Shown one piece after another: positions 9,402-18,079 of a stretch of DNA of 64,000 nt. Position numbers and translations under genes: made by a program. Each line of letters opens with the position of its first letter. Positions within the stretch are counted from its first letter, which is position 1. A model generated the notes under the pieces. That model had not been told where the DNA came from. It ran no database searches and saw only the letters and a list, made by a program, of their open reading frames with translations. The stretch is from Strigamia acuminata (Eukaryota; Arthropoda; Chilopoda; Geophilomorpha; Linotaeniidae). The stretch is from NCBI GenBank assembly GCA_949358305.1, contig OX442314.1:32917608-32981607 (forward strand), read 5' to 3'.

Positions 9402-12400
9402 TGCCATGGCGAGTTTAATCTCTGCCATTTGCTTCATTATTGCGTCAAATTTAGCGTCTTCTTTCGCTGTTCTTGGGCACTCATTGGAGTAGTGGCCCGG
9501 TTGGTTACACTTGAAACAGCGAATATTTGATTTGTCTCTTGGGGCTTCAGTCGATTTTTTCTTTTCAGGGTCTGCTTTCGACGGTGGCGTGTAATTTTTC
9601 CGAAAATACTTCGGAATTCGGCCGGTATTTGGTTTTAACCTGGCGCGAAATTCTTCTACCGCTCTATCTCGATGGATGAGATGTACTAGCGGTCCTTCCT
9701 CATCGCAACCCGTTGATAAGGTATCGCGATAGCTTCGTATTTCTTCGTCCGTCGAATAATCGTCTTTTTCTTCTTTTTCGTCTGATTTTCCGGCATCTTG
9801 TCCGGCTTCCTCCCCCTCCTTGACCTCCTCCAGTGTCGCTTGCATGGCTGACGCTGTCGGTGCCTTTTTAGGGGCGGCCAAAGGGTTGGAAGGCAGCGTG
9901 GATGTCAGTTTATTTTTTATTTGCAAACCAACGCTAGCTTCTGCCAGCTCCATTATACCGCTAAGATATTCAGTAGGGCGCATAATCTTATCTGTCGCCC
10001 CATATCTTTCCGCACTCAACTTGAGACGGTTCGCGGTCGCTGCTTTCTCCGCTTCTGGTAAAGCGGAATAATACCTCTTCTCGATATCTATCGTGTTCTC
10101 GAACAGGAAGGCGCTCATCTCCTCGTAGCTACCTCCTGTCGGTGCCCTTTCTTCAAGTAGCACCCTTTGCGAGTATTCCGACAAACCGCCGAGAAAGAAA
10201 AGGTTGAATCCCGTGGCGTGAAATTCCATCGGGGCCTTTTCGAACAACAATCTGGCGCGAATGTCGTAATCCATTATGGTTTCACCAGGCATCTGGCGAA
10301 GACCTCGCATCTTTCGGCTCACCTCTTCGGGTGTCTCGCCGTAGCGCAGGTCGAATCTCATTAAAAAGTCGTCCCAATTGACGCCTTTCAATCCTTGGTA
10401 CCACTCACGGGCCGAGCCTGTCATTAGCTCGACAATACCGTGGGTGAGCATGTCTCCTACGGTGGCTTTAGTGGCAGTCTTAATTCGAATTACTTCGTCA
10501 AGGAAGCGATCTCCCGCTTTCCATGACCCGTCGAAACGGTTCTGAATATAAAATTGCCACCTAATATTCCCGGTAACACTCATGGTGTCACGTCGGGAGA
10601 CAGCGTATTTTTTCTTTACGCGGTCACCAGTGCTATGATTACGATCGTTTCGTTTGCTCAGATCGATTCCCTCGGCTTTTAACGAGCCAAGTAGTGCTCT
10701 TCCAAGCTCTCCCATCGTATACTGCCGACCCGTCGAATCGGTAAACGCGCTTTGTCGGGGAAGGTCCTGAAACTCCTCCCGTCGGTGGTCGCTATTTTCC
10801 GATCGACGTCGTTTCTCTCTATCGCGCGGAGAGTTGGATCTCTTCCGGCGATTACTTGATTTATCCTTTCGTCTGTCGTCGTTGGATGAGGGGTCGGAGC
10901 TGGGGTCGGGAGACGGTGAGCGGCGTGGCGGGTTGCGCCGTGAAGAGTTTGACTCTTTCCGGCCCCTACGACGGTCGTCACGTTCCCTTTCCCTGCGTTC
11001 ATCGCGTTCTCTTTCCCTTCGTCTTTCTCCGGAACCTCTCTCCGAATCGTGATGACTGGGTGCATTTGACTCCAGTTCATCTGACGACGAATCACTATTT
11101 CCGTAGTGAAAATATTTCGGTCTTTCATCGCGTTTGCCTTCTTCTCGCGAAGAGGTGCGATCATGCGATTGTCTCCTTGACGACTCGTCGTCTTTAAGGA
11201 TAGGCACTGGTCGTTGCCACTCAGTCCCTTGTGGATTATCATGCTGTTGGCTTGTGAGAGCTTGCTCTTCATTTCGCCTAGCATTATTAGCGTTGATTAA
11301 CCGCGTTATCGCATTATTTGTGGCTGAATCGAGAGCTTGCATGCGGGGCCGAGTTTGTTGTTCTCTGGCCGACGCATCTCTCTTGCGCGGAGTAGCTGGT
11401 GTTGCCCTCTCCGGCTGGGGTTTGGGTTTGGCCTTCGGCGTGCGCTTTGGGTCTCCCTCTAGGCTCTCGTCGGACAGCTCGGATGAACTGATCTCTGGTT
11501 TGCGAACGGATTTCGGGTCATCTCGTCGCAATCTGGCCATAAATGCTCGCTCTGCTTCTTGTTGCGAGTGGAAAGCATATCGATGTGCTCTCAGGGCTCG
11601 GTCAACTATTTCTACCTCCTCGGGAGTAGTCGGATTGGGCTGGGTTCTGCCGTACTCGAGAGCTTGCGCTTCTCTTTCCGCCAGCTTCCTCCGTCTCTCG
11701 CGAATGGCTTGTCGAGCCTCATTCTCTGCATCCGCTTCAAATTGAGCGGAATCAACCAATTGTTGAGCGTGTGCACCTTCAACAATGGTGATTTGTGGGG
11801 ATACACTGTGCGCTTTTAAAGCTGCACGTACGATTTGTAACGTTTCGTACACTGTAATCTTCCCCGTCGGAAGGGTGTATCTCACTCCCTCCGCTTGTGC
11901 CAATTGCATCGCATCAATCAAGGTGCCCGAGACGCTGTAAGGCTGGCTCGAAACACGCTTGACAGAGGACGAGTTGGACTTGTGCCCTTCAGACATTACC
12001 GAGGCTGGTCGACTGTGCGTAATTGGCGTGTTTAGCGCTGAATTCGCTGTCGTGTCGGACGCCGTCCTTTGTATCGAAGACGTCGCTCTCGGATCGCTCA
12101 CCTCGGTATCGTGCGTTAGACGAGGCGATTGGTTACGGGATAAAACCTCGTTTCCGCTCGTCTCGCCGTCACGATTGGGACGCGGCGGTTTGGGGTGGGA
12201 CGGATCCTCACTCCGCTCCGTCTCGTCTAATCGCTGCCTCGTCTCGGCGTGAGACGGGTGCGATGCCTCCGAAGCGCTTCGTCGGTCTGGCTTGGCCTTG
12301 CGGCGTTTTTGCCTAGACTCGTGCGCTGAGGCTTTGGGCAAAGGACCTCCCGACCTCAAATGATAGTCGGTTCCTTTGCGACTACCGGCTCGTTTGTTAA

Positions 12401-12440
12401 CGTCTGAGTCGGAGTCTGTTACTCGAGTATTATCTGCCAT
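9357..12440 (-). CDS. gag: gag of the retrotransposon (1027 aa) with RS-rich region and CCHC knuckle
   Basis: The first ATG (MADNT) is at 12440, about 50 nt after the primer binding site; an open stretch upstream has no ATG. The N-terminal 550 residues are low-complexity and charged, with an Arg/Ser/Asp/Glu-rich stretch (ERRRERERDERR and many RS/SR/SP pairs at about 470-580) like that of SR splicing factors. A retrotransposon capsid domain follows (about 640-800; EWYQGLKGVNWDDFLMRFD). A zinc knuckle CFKCNQPGHYSNEC (CX2CX4HX4C) lies near the C-terminus. Gag forms the particle and packages the RNA. At over 1000 residues it is roughly two to three times the usual Gypsy Gag, mostly because of the N-terminal extension. 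Confidence 0.93.
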   Translation of the reverse strand: MADNTRVTDSDSDVNKRAGSRKGTDYHLRSGGPLPKASAHESRQKRRKAKPDRRSASEASHPSHAETRQRLDETERSEDPSHPKPPRPNRDGETSGNEVLSRNQSPRLTHDTEVSDPRATSSIQRTASDTTANSALNTPITHSRPASVMSEGHKSNSSSVKRVSSQPYSVSGTLIDAMQLAQAEGVRYTLPTGKITVYETLQIVRAALKAHSVSPQITIVEGAHAQQLVDSAQFEADAENEARQAIRERRRKLAEREAQALEYGRTQPNPTTPEEVEIVDRALRAHRYAFHSQQEAERAFMARLRRDDPKSVRKPEISSSELSDESLEGDPKRTPKAKPKPQPERATPATPRKRDASAREQQTRPRMQALDSATNNAITRLINANNARRNEEQALTSQQHDNPQGTEWQRPVPILKDDESSRRQSHDRTSSREEGKRDERPKYFHYGNSDSSSDELESNAPSHHDSERGSGERRRERERDERRERERDDRRRGRKESNSSRRNPPRRSPSPDPSSDPSSNDDRRKDKSSNRRKRSNSPRDREKRRRSENSDHRREEFQDLPRQSAFTDSTGRQYTMGELGRALLGSLKAEGIDLSKRNDRNHSTGDRVKKKYAVSRRDTMSVTGNIRWQFYIQNRFDGSWKAGDRFLDEVIRIKTATKATVGDMLTHGIVELMTGSAREWYQGLKGVNWDDFLMRFDLRYGETPEEVSRKMRGLRQMPGETIMDYDIRARLLFEKAPMEFHATGFNLFFLGGLSEYSQRVLLEERAPTGGSYEEMSAFLFENTIDIEKRYYSALPEAEKAATANRLKLSAERYGATDKIMRPTEYLSGIMELAEASVGLQIKNKLTSTLPSNPLAAPKKAPTASAMQATLEEVKEGEEAGQDAGKSDEKEEKDDYSTDEEIRSYRDTLSTGCDEEGPLVHLIHRDRAVEEFRARLKPNTGRIPKYFRKNYTPPSKADPEKKKSTEAPRDKSNIRCFKCNQPGHYSNECPRTAKEDAKFDAIMKQMAEIKLAMAKNESKNESAQAAKK
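9384..9402 (-). promoter_or_regulatory. Tandem A AAA AAC slippery heptamers for -1 frameshift
   Basis: The minus strand has A AAA AAC at 9402-9396 and again at 9390-9384, both in phase with gag codons (xxA AAA AAC) and 25-45 nt before the gag stop at 9357. Slipping back one base at either enters the pol frame. This heptamer is the classic retroviral -1 shift site. Confidence 0.8.
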
Positions 12441-12492
12441 TTCTTGCTTTGGGTATGATGTAATCACAGGTTAAAATCAGTTATTCAACTTG

Positions 12493-12510
12493 ATCCCGGA
12501 CAGGCCCCCA
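12493..12510 (-). other. Primer binding site, tRNA-Pro type
   Basis: The minus strand reads TGGGGGCCTGTCCGGGAT, two nucleotides after the 5' LTR. It begins with TGG, complementary to the CCA tail, and differs at two positions from the well-known tRNA-Pro primer site of murine leukaemia virus. Confidence 0.75.
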
Positions 12511-12512
12511 CG

Positions 12513-13526
12513 TGTCGCGCCCCTACTTCGCTCTCGCTGACTCGTGGGTTGATTACTTAATTCGACTAACTCACTACCGCTTTGCTCAAGCGGTTTACCC
12601 AAAGAAATGATTACACAGATATAAAAGGTAAAATATAATATAGATTTATTCTGTGGGACAATGTACAGATATATCTTATATATATATATGAAAGGTAAGT
12701 AAAAGGTAAATCGGAATGGGTGCTGGGAATGGAAAGGTAAAGGTAAGATGAAAGCTGGCTGGAATCGGCGAGGTCGTCTGTTGTCTCGTTCGTGTCCAAG
12801 ATGGCGTCCTCGTTGTGGCAACGTGATGTTGTCTTGGGCCGGCGTGGCAATATGGCGTCCTCGACTCGTCTCTGGCTGGTCCTTCGGGCTCACGCTGGTC
12901 AGGCGCGAGTGAATGCTTAGTTAAAAGGCTTACTTCGGTCTGTTGTCTAGGTTTTTGTGTGGTGTCCGGCGATCACACAGCGGCGGACTCTTCTGGCTCC
13001 CGGCGGTCACACAGCGGCGGGAACACTCGTCGTTGTTTTACTGCAGTTTAGGCTTGTGCGACCGTTTGTCTGCACAACTCGCTAAACTGGAGTGGTTTTT
13101 ACTATTTCTAGCTGGTGTGCTAAAATAGTGTGGTAATCTTATCTCGCAGGTTACTCTGCGGAGTTTGACACTGACCAAACGTACTCACGGTAAATTGTCC
13201 TTTGTCCTTGGTCAATCCCAGTATATTTACTTGGGCCTGATCTTGTAGGACGACGGGTTTACGTGTGTTTCTCGTTTGATGGTTGTGTTGGTTCTGCCCG
13301 CTCAGTGCAAGGCACATTCCTTTGCACAAAGCGGGGTTGACAGGTGACCGGAATCACCCAATGGTGGGGTGGACGAGCCATCCCCACTCCCTCAGGGCAG
13401 ACGCCTGTCCATTGACTAGATGTCAATGCACTGAGGGAAGGGAGACGCGCTTGCGGCTCCCCTTACACCCGAAACGAGGTCACGAGAGAAACTCTTCGTT
13501 GACCCCGGTCCAGTCGGGTCACCACA
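12513..13526 (-). repeat. 5' LTR (1014 bp)
   Basis: Bounded by TGT and ACA: TGTCGCGCC at 12513 and CACCACA ending at 13526. The low end is fixed by the adjoining primer site. The high 402 bp recur at 1-402. A TA-rich stretch near 12665-12690 and an AATAAA (minus strand, about 12645) could be promoter and polyadenylation signals. Confidence 0.9.
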
Positions 13527-13532
13527 AAGGTT

Positions 13533-13748
13533 GGAAGTGATTGCTGGAGCATTGTTCCGTCGCCAAATATTCACGGTGATGTGTTTTTGTACATTTGTTA
13601 CGACGAAGACTGCCTGATTTTTACTAAAACAGATGCGGCGTACAATGTTTACTCTTTAAATACGATGAGAAAAGTTAACGAATACAAGTCGACAACAAAT
13701 TTTGATGGGTTCATCCACTTTGATGCTGCTGTTACGATAGAGTTTTAA
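13533..13748 (+). pseudogene. 3' end of a BTB-kelch-like gene interrupted by the retrotransposon
   Basis: The translation starts SDCWSIVPSPNIHGD and ends with a TAA at 13746-13748. It aligns without a gap to the last 70 residues of the intact copies at 33880-35502, 38178-39791 and 41449-43062, though diverged. The open frame begins 6 bp after the LTR, so the element landed inside the coding sequence. The 5' part would lie left of the window. Confidence 0.85.
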
Positions 13749-14454
13749 TAATTTCATTTAATTTTTACAGTTTGCAATTTATAATTTGAATAAATAAACA
13801 ATTTTAATATCTATATTTTAAATAATTTGTAACCTGTTTCCAAGTAACACCTAATCCTATGATGCTACATATGTTTATAACAGGAAAAAATTCCAAGTTT
13901 TCATTTTGTAAACATCTGATAAGTTTGTAACTACTTCTTTGTTTTTGTAATGTGATTTCTGAAAATGAATCCTGAAAATGAGCTTGCTTACATGTGAATA
14001 AATAAAGTACTCTGTACATCCTCAAGATTTAAAAATTATTATTAGAAACGTTATTTCTTTTTTAAAGCTTTAATTTTGCTTACTTTATACGTACCGGTAT
14101 TACATTTTGTCTCTAAATCTTAATCTGAACTGTCAAAAGACATAAAATCACATTTTCTGCAGCACAGCGACGAAAGAGAGCCAAACCCCATACATCTCAG
14201 CGTTTTTGTGAAAATCGGATGATTTTACGTGTAAAGTGAATTATTGTTCGATTATTGTGTCATATTTGTATTTCCATTTTACATTACATTGCTATTTGTA
14301 TTTCCATTTTTTACTTGATTTGTTGTTTTATTTTATATTGGTGATTGGATATTTCTAATTAATTGACTGAATTTGATATTGATATATTTCACATTTTATA
14401 CTTCTTAAATATTACATTTTTTGTTGTAGATTTATGTTGATGTTTTATTTCGAG
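13749..14454 (+). other. 3' flank of the broken BTB copy
   Basis: Matches the 3' flanks of intact BTB genes (35503 onward and 39792 onward) to about 14170, including AATAAA sites near 13790 and the string CAGCACAGCGAC near 14160. The rest is AT-rich with nothing recognisable. Confidence 0.6.
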
Positions 14455-14741
14455 TGTGGTGACCTGTTTCAAATTCAACTGATGTTTTACCCCCACGTTA
14501 ATCCCTTAATTGGTGGGGTTTTTCCTAATGTGCAAGCACCGTTTTCATTGGTGCTCTGAACATGTCATCCACATTCCTCTACCTTTCCTTTTGTGTTAAA
14601 AATAAGAATAAAAACCAGTGTACTTTTTTACCTCAAAAAGTGTAGTTGTGTCAGTTCTTCTCTCCAACGCCATCTGTGGTGACCCTGAGCCACTTTTATT
14701 TAATTTACTGTGTTTTTTAATAAAATAGTCACCACGGAAGA
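14455..14741 (+). repeat. LTR-like fragment bounded by TGTGGTGACC
   Basis: TGTGGTGACC occurs at 14455-14464 and 14675-14684. The same ten bases begin the LTR of the large element (minus strand). TGGTGACCCTGAG after the second copy resembles a primer site. Probably a degraded LTR fragment of a related family; boundaries are uncertain. Confidence 0.35.
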
Positions 14742-15897
14742 AGTTGTTATTTTACATTTTATTTTGGCAATATTTGTGTTTGGCACACGCCCAACGATTA
14801 CATAATTTAGGGGAGAAAAACTCCCCTAACACGGTTTACCCCAATATTATATGGGGTGAGGCGCTAATTAACTGCTTAGTGAGGCAAAAATGCTTTGTTT
14901 CACTAAATTACGCTGTCTGAGCAGCGGGATGCTGCACAGATTCGAAGTGTGCTCGACACACTCCACCCTTCCTATAGCCAACGGTTATGGTGCAATAATA
15001 ACGGCTTTTGGCGCAACAAAATCCTTTGTTGTGCCAAAATTAGTAATCTGCACATATTTCGTGCGCAGATTTCGAGAGTGCATAAAACCCCAAATTTTGG
15101 CGGTTTGACCCTCTCTTGACACAAACACACCAACAACAACAACCCAACTGATCATCACTGAAGAACTTCAAACACAAGGATTCTACGTGCTGACAGATTA
15201 CGAATCTCGAGTAACGCTCGAGAAAACCAGCTCACCGCCGCCGTCGAGTCCCGTTGACTTGTTCCGTGACTCGCCTCCCCCGATCGAGCGAACCGTCGCC
15301 GTCAACCATCGTGAAGAGGCAGTGAACCACCTGCGAGCTTTACTCCGGAGTTCACTGTATCATCGCCATCGTACGAGCGAAGGAAATTTGTTCCCGCTCG
15401 TTGTCGAATATTGTGAGAGCGCCATCGAGTTTACTCTGGTACTCTCGTCGTCGTCGTCAACGGCAAACTTCTCGTGGAGAACCGTCGCCGATATCTGTAA
15501 ACCACCTGCGAGCTTTACTCCGGAGTTTACAGATAGAAAGTCATCGTTTTCAACGAGAAATAATATTTCTCAGGCGAGTCCGACTCGCCATTTTCCGAGC
15601 GCAACAAATAGCCGTTTGTTGCGCGCCAAACACTCGCGCCCAACGATCAACCTTCGTTGTTGGCGCCTTTCCTTTGTTTCGAGTGAGTGTAACGGCTCAC
15701 TTGTCTCATTTCCCACTCTTCCTCTTCATCTTTCTCTCCCCGAATTTAACCGTTAAATTCATTAATTCTTTTCATTAATTCTTTTTTTATATTTCTCACA
15801 ATATACTGTAATTTTCGCACAAATAAAACATATTTGTATTTTATTCAATTCAAACTGTCGTTTTCCTTTAATAAAATTACCCCTAGACACACCACAC
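14742..15897 (+). repeat. Possible solo LTR containing a hairpin array
   Basis: Starts TGTTATTTTACA and ends ACACCACA, with a TATA-like CATAAAA at 15081 and an AATAAA near 15823, in the order expected of U3-R-U5. The segment 14807-15703 is almost entirely short inverted repeats (see findings). ORFs across 15187-15778 read through these repeats and look fortuitous. No matching second LTR is in the window. Confidence 0.35.
14807..15703. repeat. Array of about 20 consecutive hairpins
   Basis: Clear stems include 14807-14815/14821-14829 (9 bp), 14878-14888/14894-14904 (11 with two G:T), 15006-15020/15025-15039 (15), 15045-15051/15065-15071 (7), 15205-15211/15217-15223 (7), 15320-15327/15350-15357 (8), 15373-15379/15395-15401 (7), 15492-15502/15525-15535 (11), 15555-15561/15565-15571 (7), 15573-15580/15582-15589 (8), 15599-15608/15615-15624 (10) and 15636-15646/15654-15666 (11 with bulge). 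Only 15120-15200 (CA-rich) lacks stems. Confidence 0.8.
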
Positions 15898-16930
15898 AGG
15901 CAGCCGAGTATAAGGCCTGTAAACGGCATCTCACTTGCGAACCGCTCACAACAAGGTAAGTATTTGTTTAGAGCGGAATTCCCGGAGGATCGCAACACAT
16001 CTTGAACTTTATCCGACATTTTCAAGTTACCAGACCATTTGTAACCAAGGACTTTGGAATTTGTTTGTGTGTGATATGTTGTGTATTAATCACGCCAGAT
16101 GGCGTTAATGTATTATAGTTTATGTGTACCATTAAAAGGTGGCACTAGTTGTTGTTTTCTACACTGTAATGGCGTCCTCATGTTATTTCATCAGCCTCCA
16201 GATTTGAGCAACTAACAACACAGTTTGCTAGGTTTGAAATCAACTTTAACTATTTCAAATTTAACAGTTTTATTATTATCTTAGAGAATAAGATAATAAG
16301 AACAAAAATGAATAAATGTCACTCAATTTGGAGAATTTCTTCAATACCCTCATCCCCACTGTTAGAAGAAAATGTTACTTCTTTTGTTCATCTTATTCAT
16401 ACTACCCACATCTCAATCAATTTCTAGTTTCTAGTTTTTCCGTTTACCCGATCAATTTCTGGTTTTTCCGATACTGAGAGAGATTCGGAAATTGGCAAAT
16501 GTTTCCACATTCAACATTTGATGTTGTGTGACGTGTTTCAATATTTTGATTACATTTTGTCAGTGCAATACAAAAATGTTCACATTATTTTATTTTTATT
16601 TTATTTTATTGTTTGAAACTGCGAATAACAGCACATTTTAATCTGAATTACTGTATAACTTATAAATAAGAATAATTACTTCATTTTCATTCAATTAAAT
16701 AAATTTGAGAAACCCACAATAAAATTCGATAAATTTTGTTACATTACAAGCACAAAAATGCAATTGAAATTTGTCTGGGCTCGGAATACGTAGCACAACC
16801 GTTAAGCACAGTCTAAATTTCATCAATTACGTTACAATTGCGTTACATTGACACGTTGCTAATACTGTTGGAATCAACAATACACATTTGGAATCTATTG
16901 GTCAACTCTACACTGATTGGTCGAGTGACC
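15898..16930. other. Intergenic, AT-rich
   Basis: There is a GTAAGT at 15956 and scattered short repeats (TTTCTAGTTTTTCCG near 16430). No gene or element recognised. Confidence 0.5.
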
Positions 16931-16995
16931 CGTCACGTTTACAAAACGTGAGATCGTCACGTTTACAAAACGTGACATTATTTAGGGTATATAAA
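16931..16995 (+). promoter_or_regulatory. Cdc25 promoter: two 21-bp direct repeats and TATA box
   Basis: Identical 21-bp units at 16931-16951 and 16955-16975, each an inverted repeat TCACGTTT-aca-AAACGTGA. They are followed by TATATAAA at 16988-16995, 145 bp before the Cdc25 ATG. This fits paired binding sites for a dimeric factor above a TATA promoter. Confidence 0.6.
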
Positions 16996-17139
16996 CCCCC
17001 AACCATAGTTGAATAAAATATCAGAATAAGTTCCTTAAGCCGAATTCATTTAAGTACACTGACGCTAGTAATTATTATCAATTCACTTTTTGACGAGCTT
17101 CGGCAACACGATTAGTAGAAATTCACAAAAACTGAAATA

Positions 17140-18048
17140 ATGGACATTTCAAACGAGCAGTTTTTGTCGGCAACACCGTTGCAAAGGCCAAAAGGCAATG
17201 CACAACTCGTGGAACAAACTCTCACGACAACTCCAAACAGATTTAACGGAAATAAATTGAAAACACGCAATTGTAATCGAGGCTTGTTTCGCGAGAAACG
17301 TTCAAAAGATATAAACAAACGAAGAAAAGCAGTTTCATTGGGCACAAACTCGACTAGAAAACATTTATTCTCCGATAATTTTAATCGCTGTTACTCGGAA
17401 TCGGATGCCGACAACATAATGAAAGCTATCGAACTCGGTACGGACAATCCCTATTTGATTGGAGATTTTAGCCGTCCGTGCGCACTTCCGCTGATTGCGG
17501 GAAAGCATCAGGATTTGAAATCCATTTCGGCTCACACCATGTTTCGTCTGTTGAATGGCGATTTTACTTCGCGAGTCGAGAAATACGTCGTGATTGATTG
17601 TCGACTGCCCTACGAATACGAAGGCGGACACGTACGAGGTGCTATTAATATAAACACAAAAGAAAGTTTGGAATTGGAATTTTTCCAGCAAATTCACGAA
17701 TCCGTGGTTTTGATATTCCATTGTGAATTTTCGTCGCAAAGAGGCCCTTCCATGTGTCGCTTCTTGCGGAATAAGGATCGAGAAACGAACGAATACCCGA
17801 GTTTGTTTTACCCGGAAATTTACGTGCTCGATGGTGGTTACAAGGCATTTTTCGAAGGTTTTCTCGACTGTTGTGAGCCGCAATTGTACAGACCAATGCT
17901 CCCGCGGCCTGTAACAGTCGATGTGTCCGCTAATTCGGCTAAGTTCTCTTTCTCACCTTCCTGTTGGTCAAAAACGGCGTTGTGCGCCATTTCCGTTGGA
18001 ATGTTTGCGCTACTCCTTCCCTGTTTAACTTTTTATACTAATTTATAA
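17140..18048 (+). CDS. Cdc25: Cdc25-type dual-specificity phosphatase, intronless, possible tail anchor
   Basis: 302 aa. Cdc25 removes inhibitory phosphates from Thr14/Tyr15 of cyclin-dependent kinases to start mitosis or meiosis. The catalytic rhodanese-type domain covers about residues 115-260: HQDLKSIS, VIDCRLPYEYEGGHVRGA, then the active-site loop HCEFSSQRGP with nucleophile Cys195 and Arg201, then NEYPSLFYPEIYVLDGGY and CEPQLYRP, all typical of the family. The N-terminal regulatory part is only about 110 residues, much shorter than in String or human Cdc25A, with a basic NLS-like cluster around 50-63 (KRSKDINKRRK). After the catalytic domain is a hydrophobic stretch of about 20 residues (279-298) ending four residues before the stop, which is not usual for Cdc25. 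No introns, unlike most neighbours, so it may be a retrogene or germline paralogue like Twine. An AATAAA lies at 18074. Confidence 0.95.
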   Translation: MDISNEQFLSATPLQRPKGNAQLVEQTLTTTPNRFNGNKLKTRNCNRGLFREKRSKDINKRRKAVSLGTNSTRKHLFSDNFNRCYSESDADNIMKAIELGTDNPYLIGDFSRPCALPLIAGKHQDLKSISAHTMFRLLNGDFTSRVEKYVVIDCRLPYEYEGGHVRGAININTKESLELEFFQQIHESVVLIFHCEFSSQRGPSMCRFLRNKDRETNEYPSLFYPEIYVLDGGYKAFFEGFLDCCEPQLYRPMLPRPVTVDVSANSAKFSFSPSCWSKTALCAISVGMFALLLPCLTFYTNL

Positions 18049-18073
18049 ATATTTTTTAATTTCTTTGTGTTAA

Positions 18074-18079
18074 AATAAA
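18074..18079 (+). terminator. Polyadenylation signal of Cdc25
   Basis: AATAAA, 26 bp after the Cdc25 stop codon. Confidence 0.7.

Larger units (their letters stand above)
1..13526 (-). mobile_element. Giant Ty3/Gypsy-type LTR retrotransposon, 3' LTR cut by window edge
   Basis: On the minus strand the order is 5' LTR (12513-13526), primer binding site (12493-12510), gag (9357-12440), pro-pol (4630 to about 9401, entered by -1 frameshift and split by a MITE), a 1.4 kb spacer, a third long ORF (439-3204), polypurine tract (403-413) and the start of the 3' LTR (1-402). The visible 402 bp of the 3' LTR match the 5' LTR without a difference, so the insertion is recent. If both LTRs are 1014 bp, the element is about 14.1 kb, long for Gypsy. 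Integrase after RT/RNase H places it in Ty3/Gypsy rather than Copia. The right flank starts inside a BTB-family gene. The left end and target duplication are outside the window. Confidence 0.95.

Noticed and set aside
15187-15778. Protein-coding ORFs across the hairpin array
   Set aside because: The frames read through inverted repeats, give Ser/Arg/Pro-rich low-complexity translations, and have no splice or start context.
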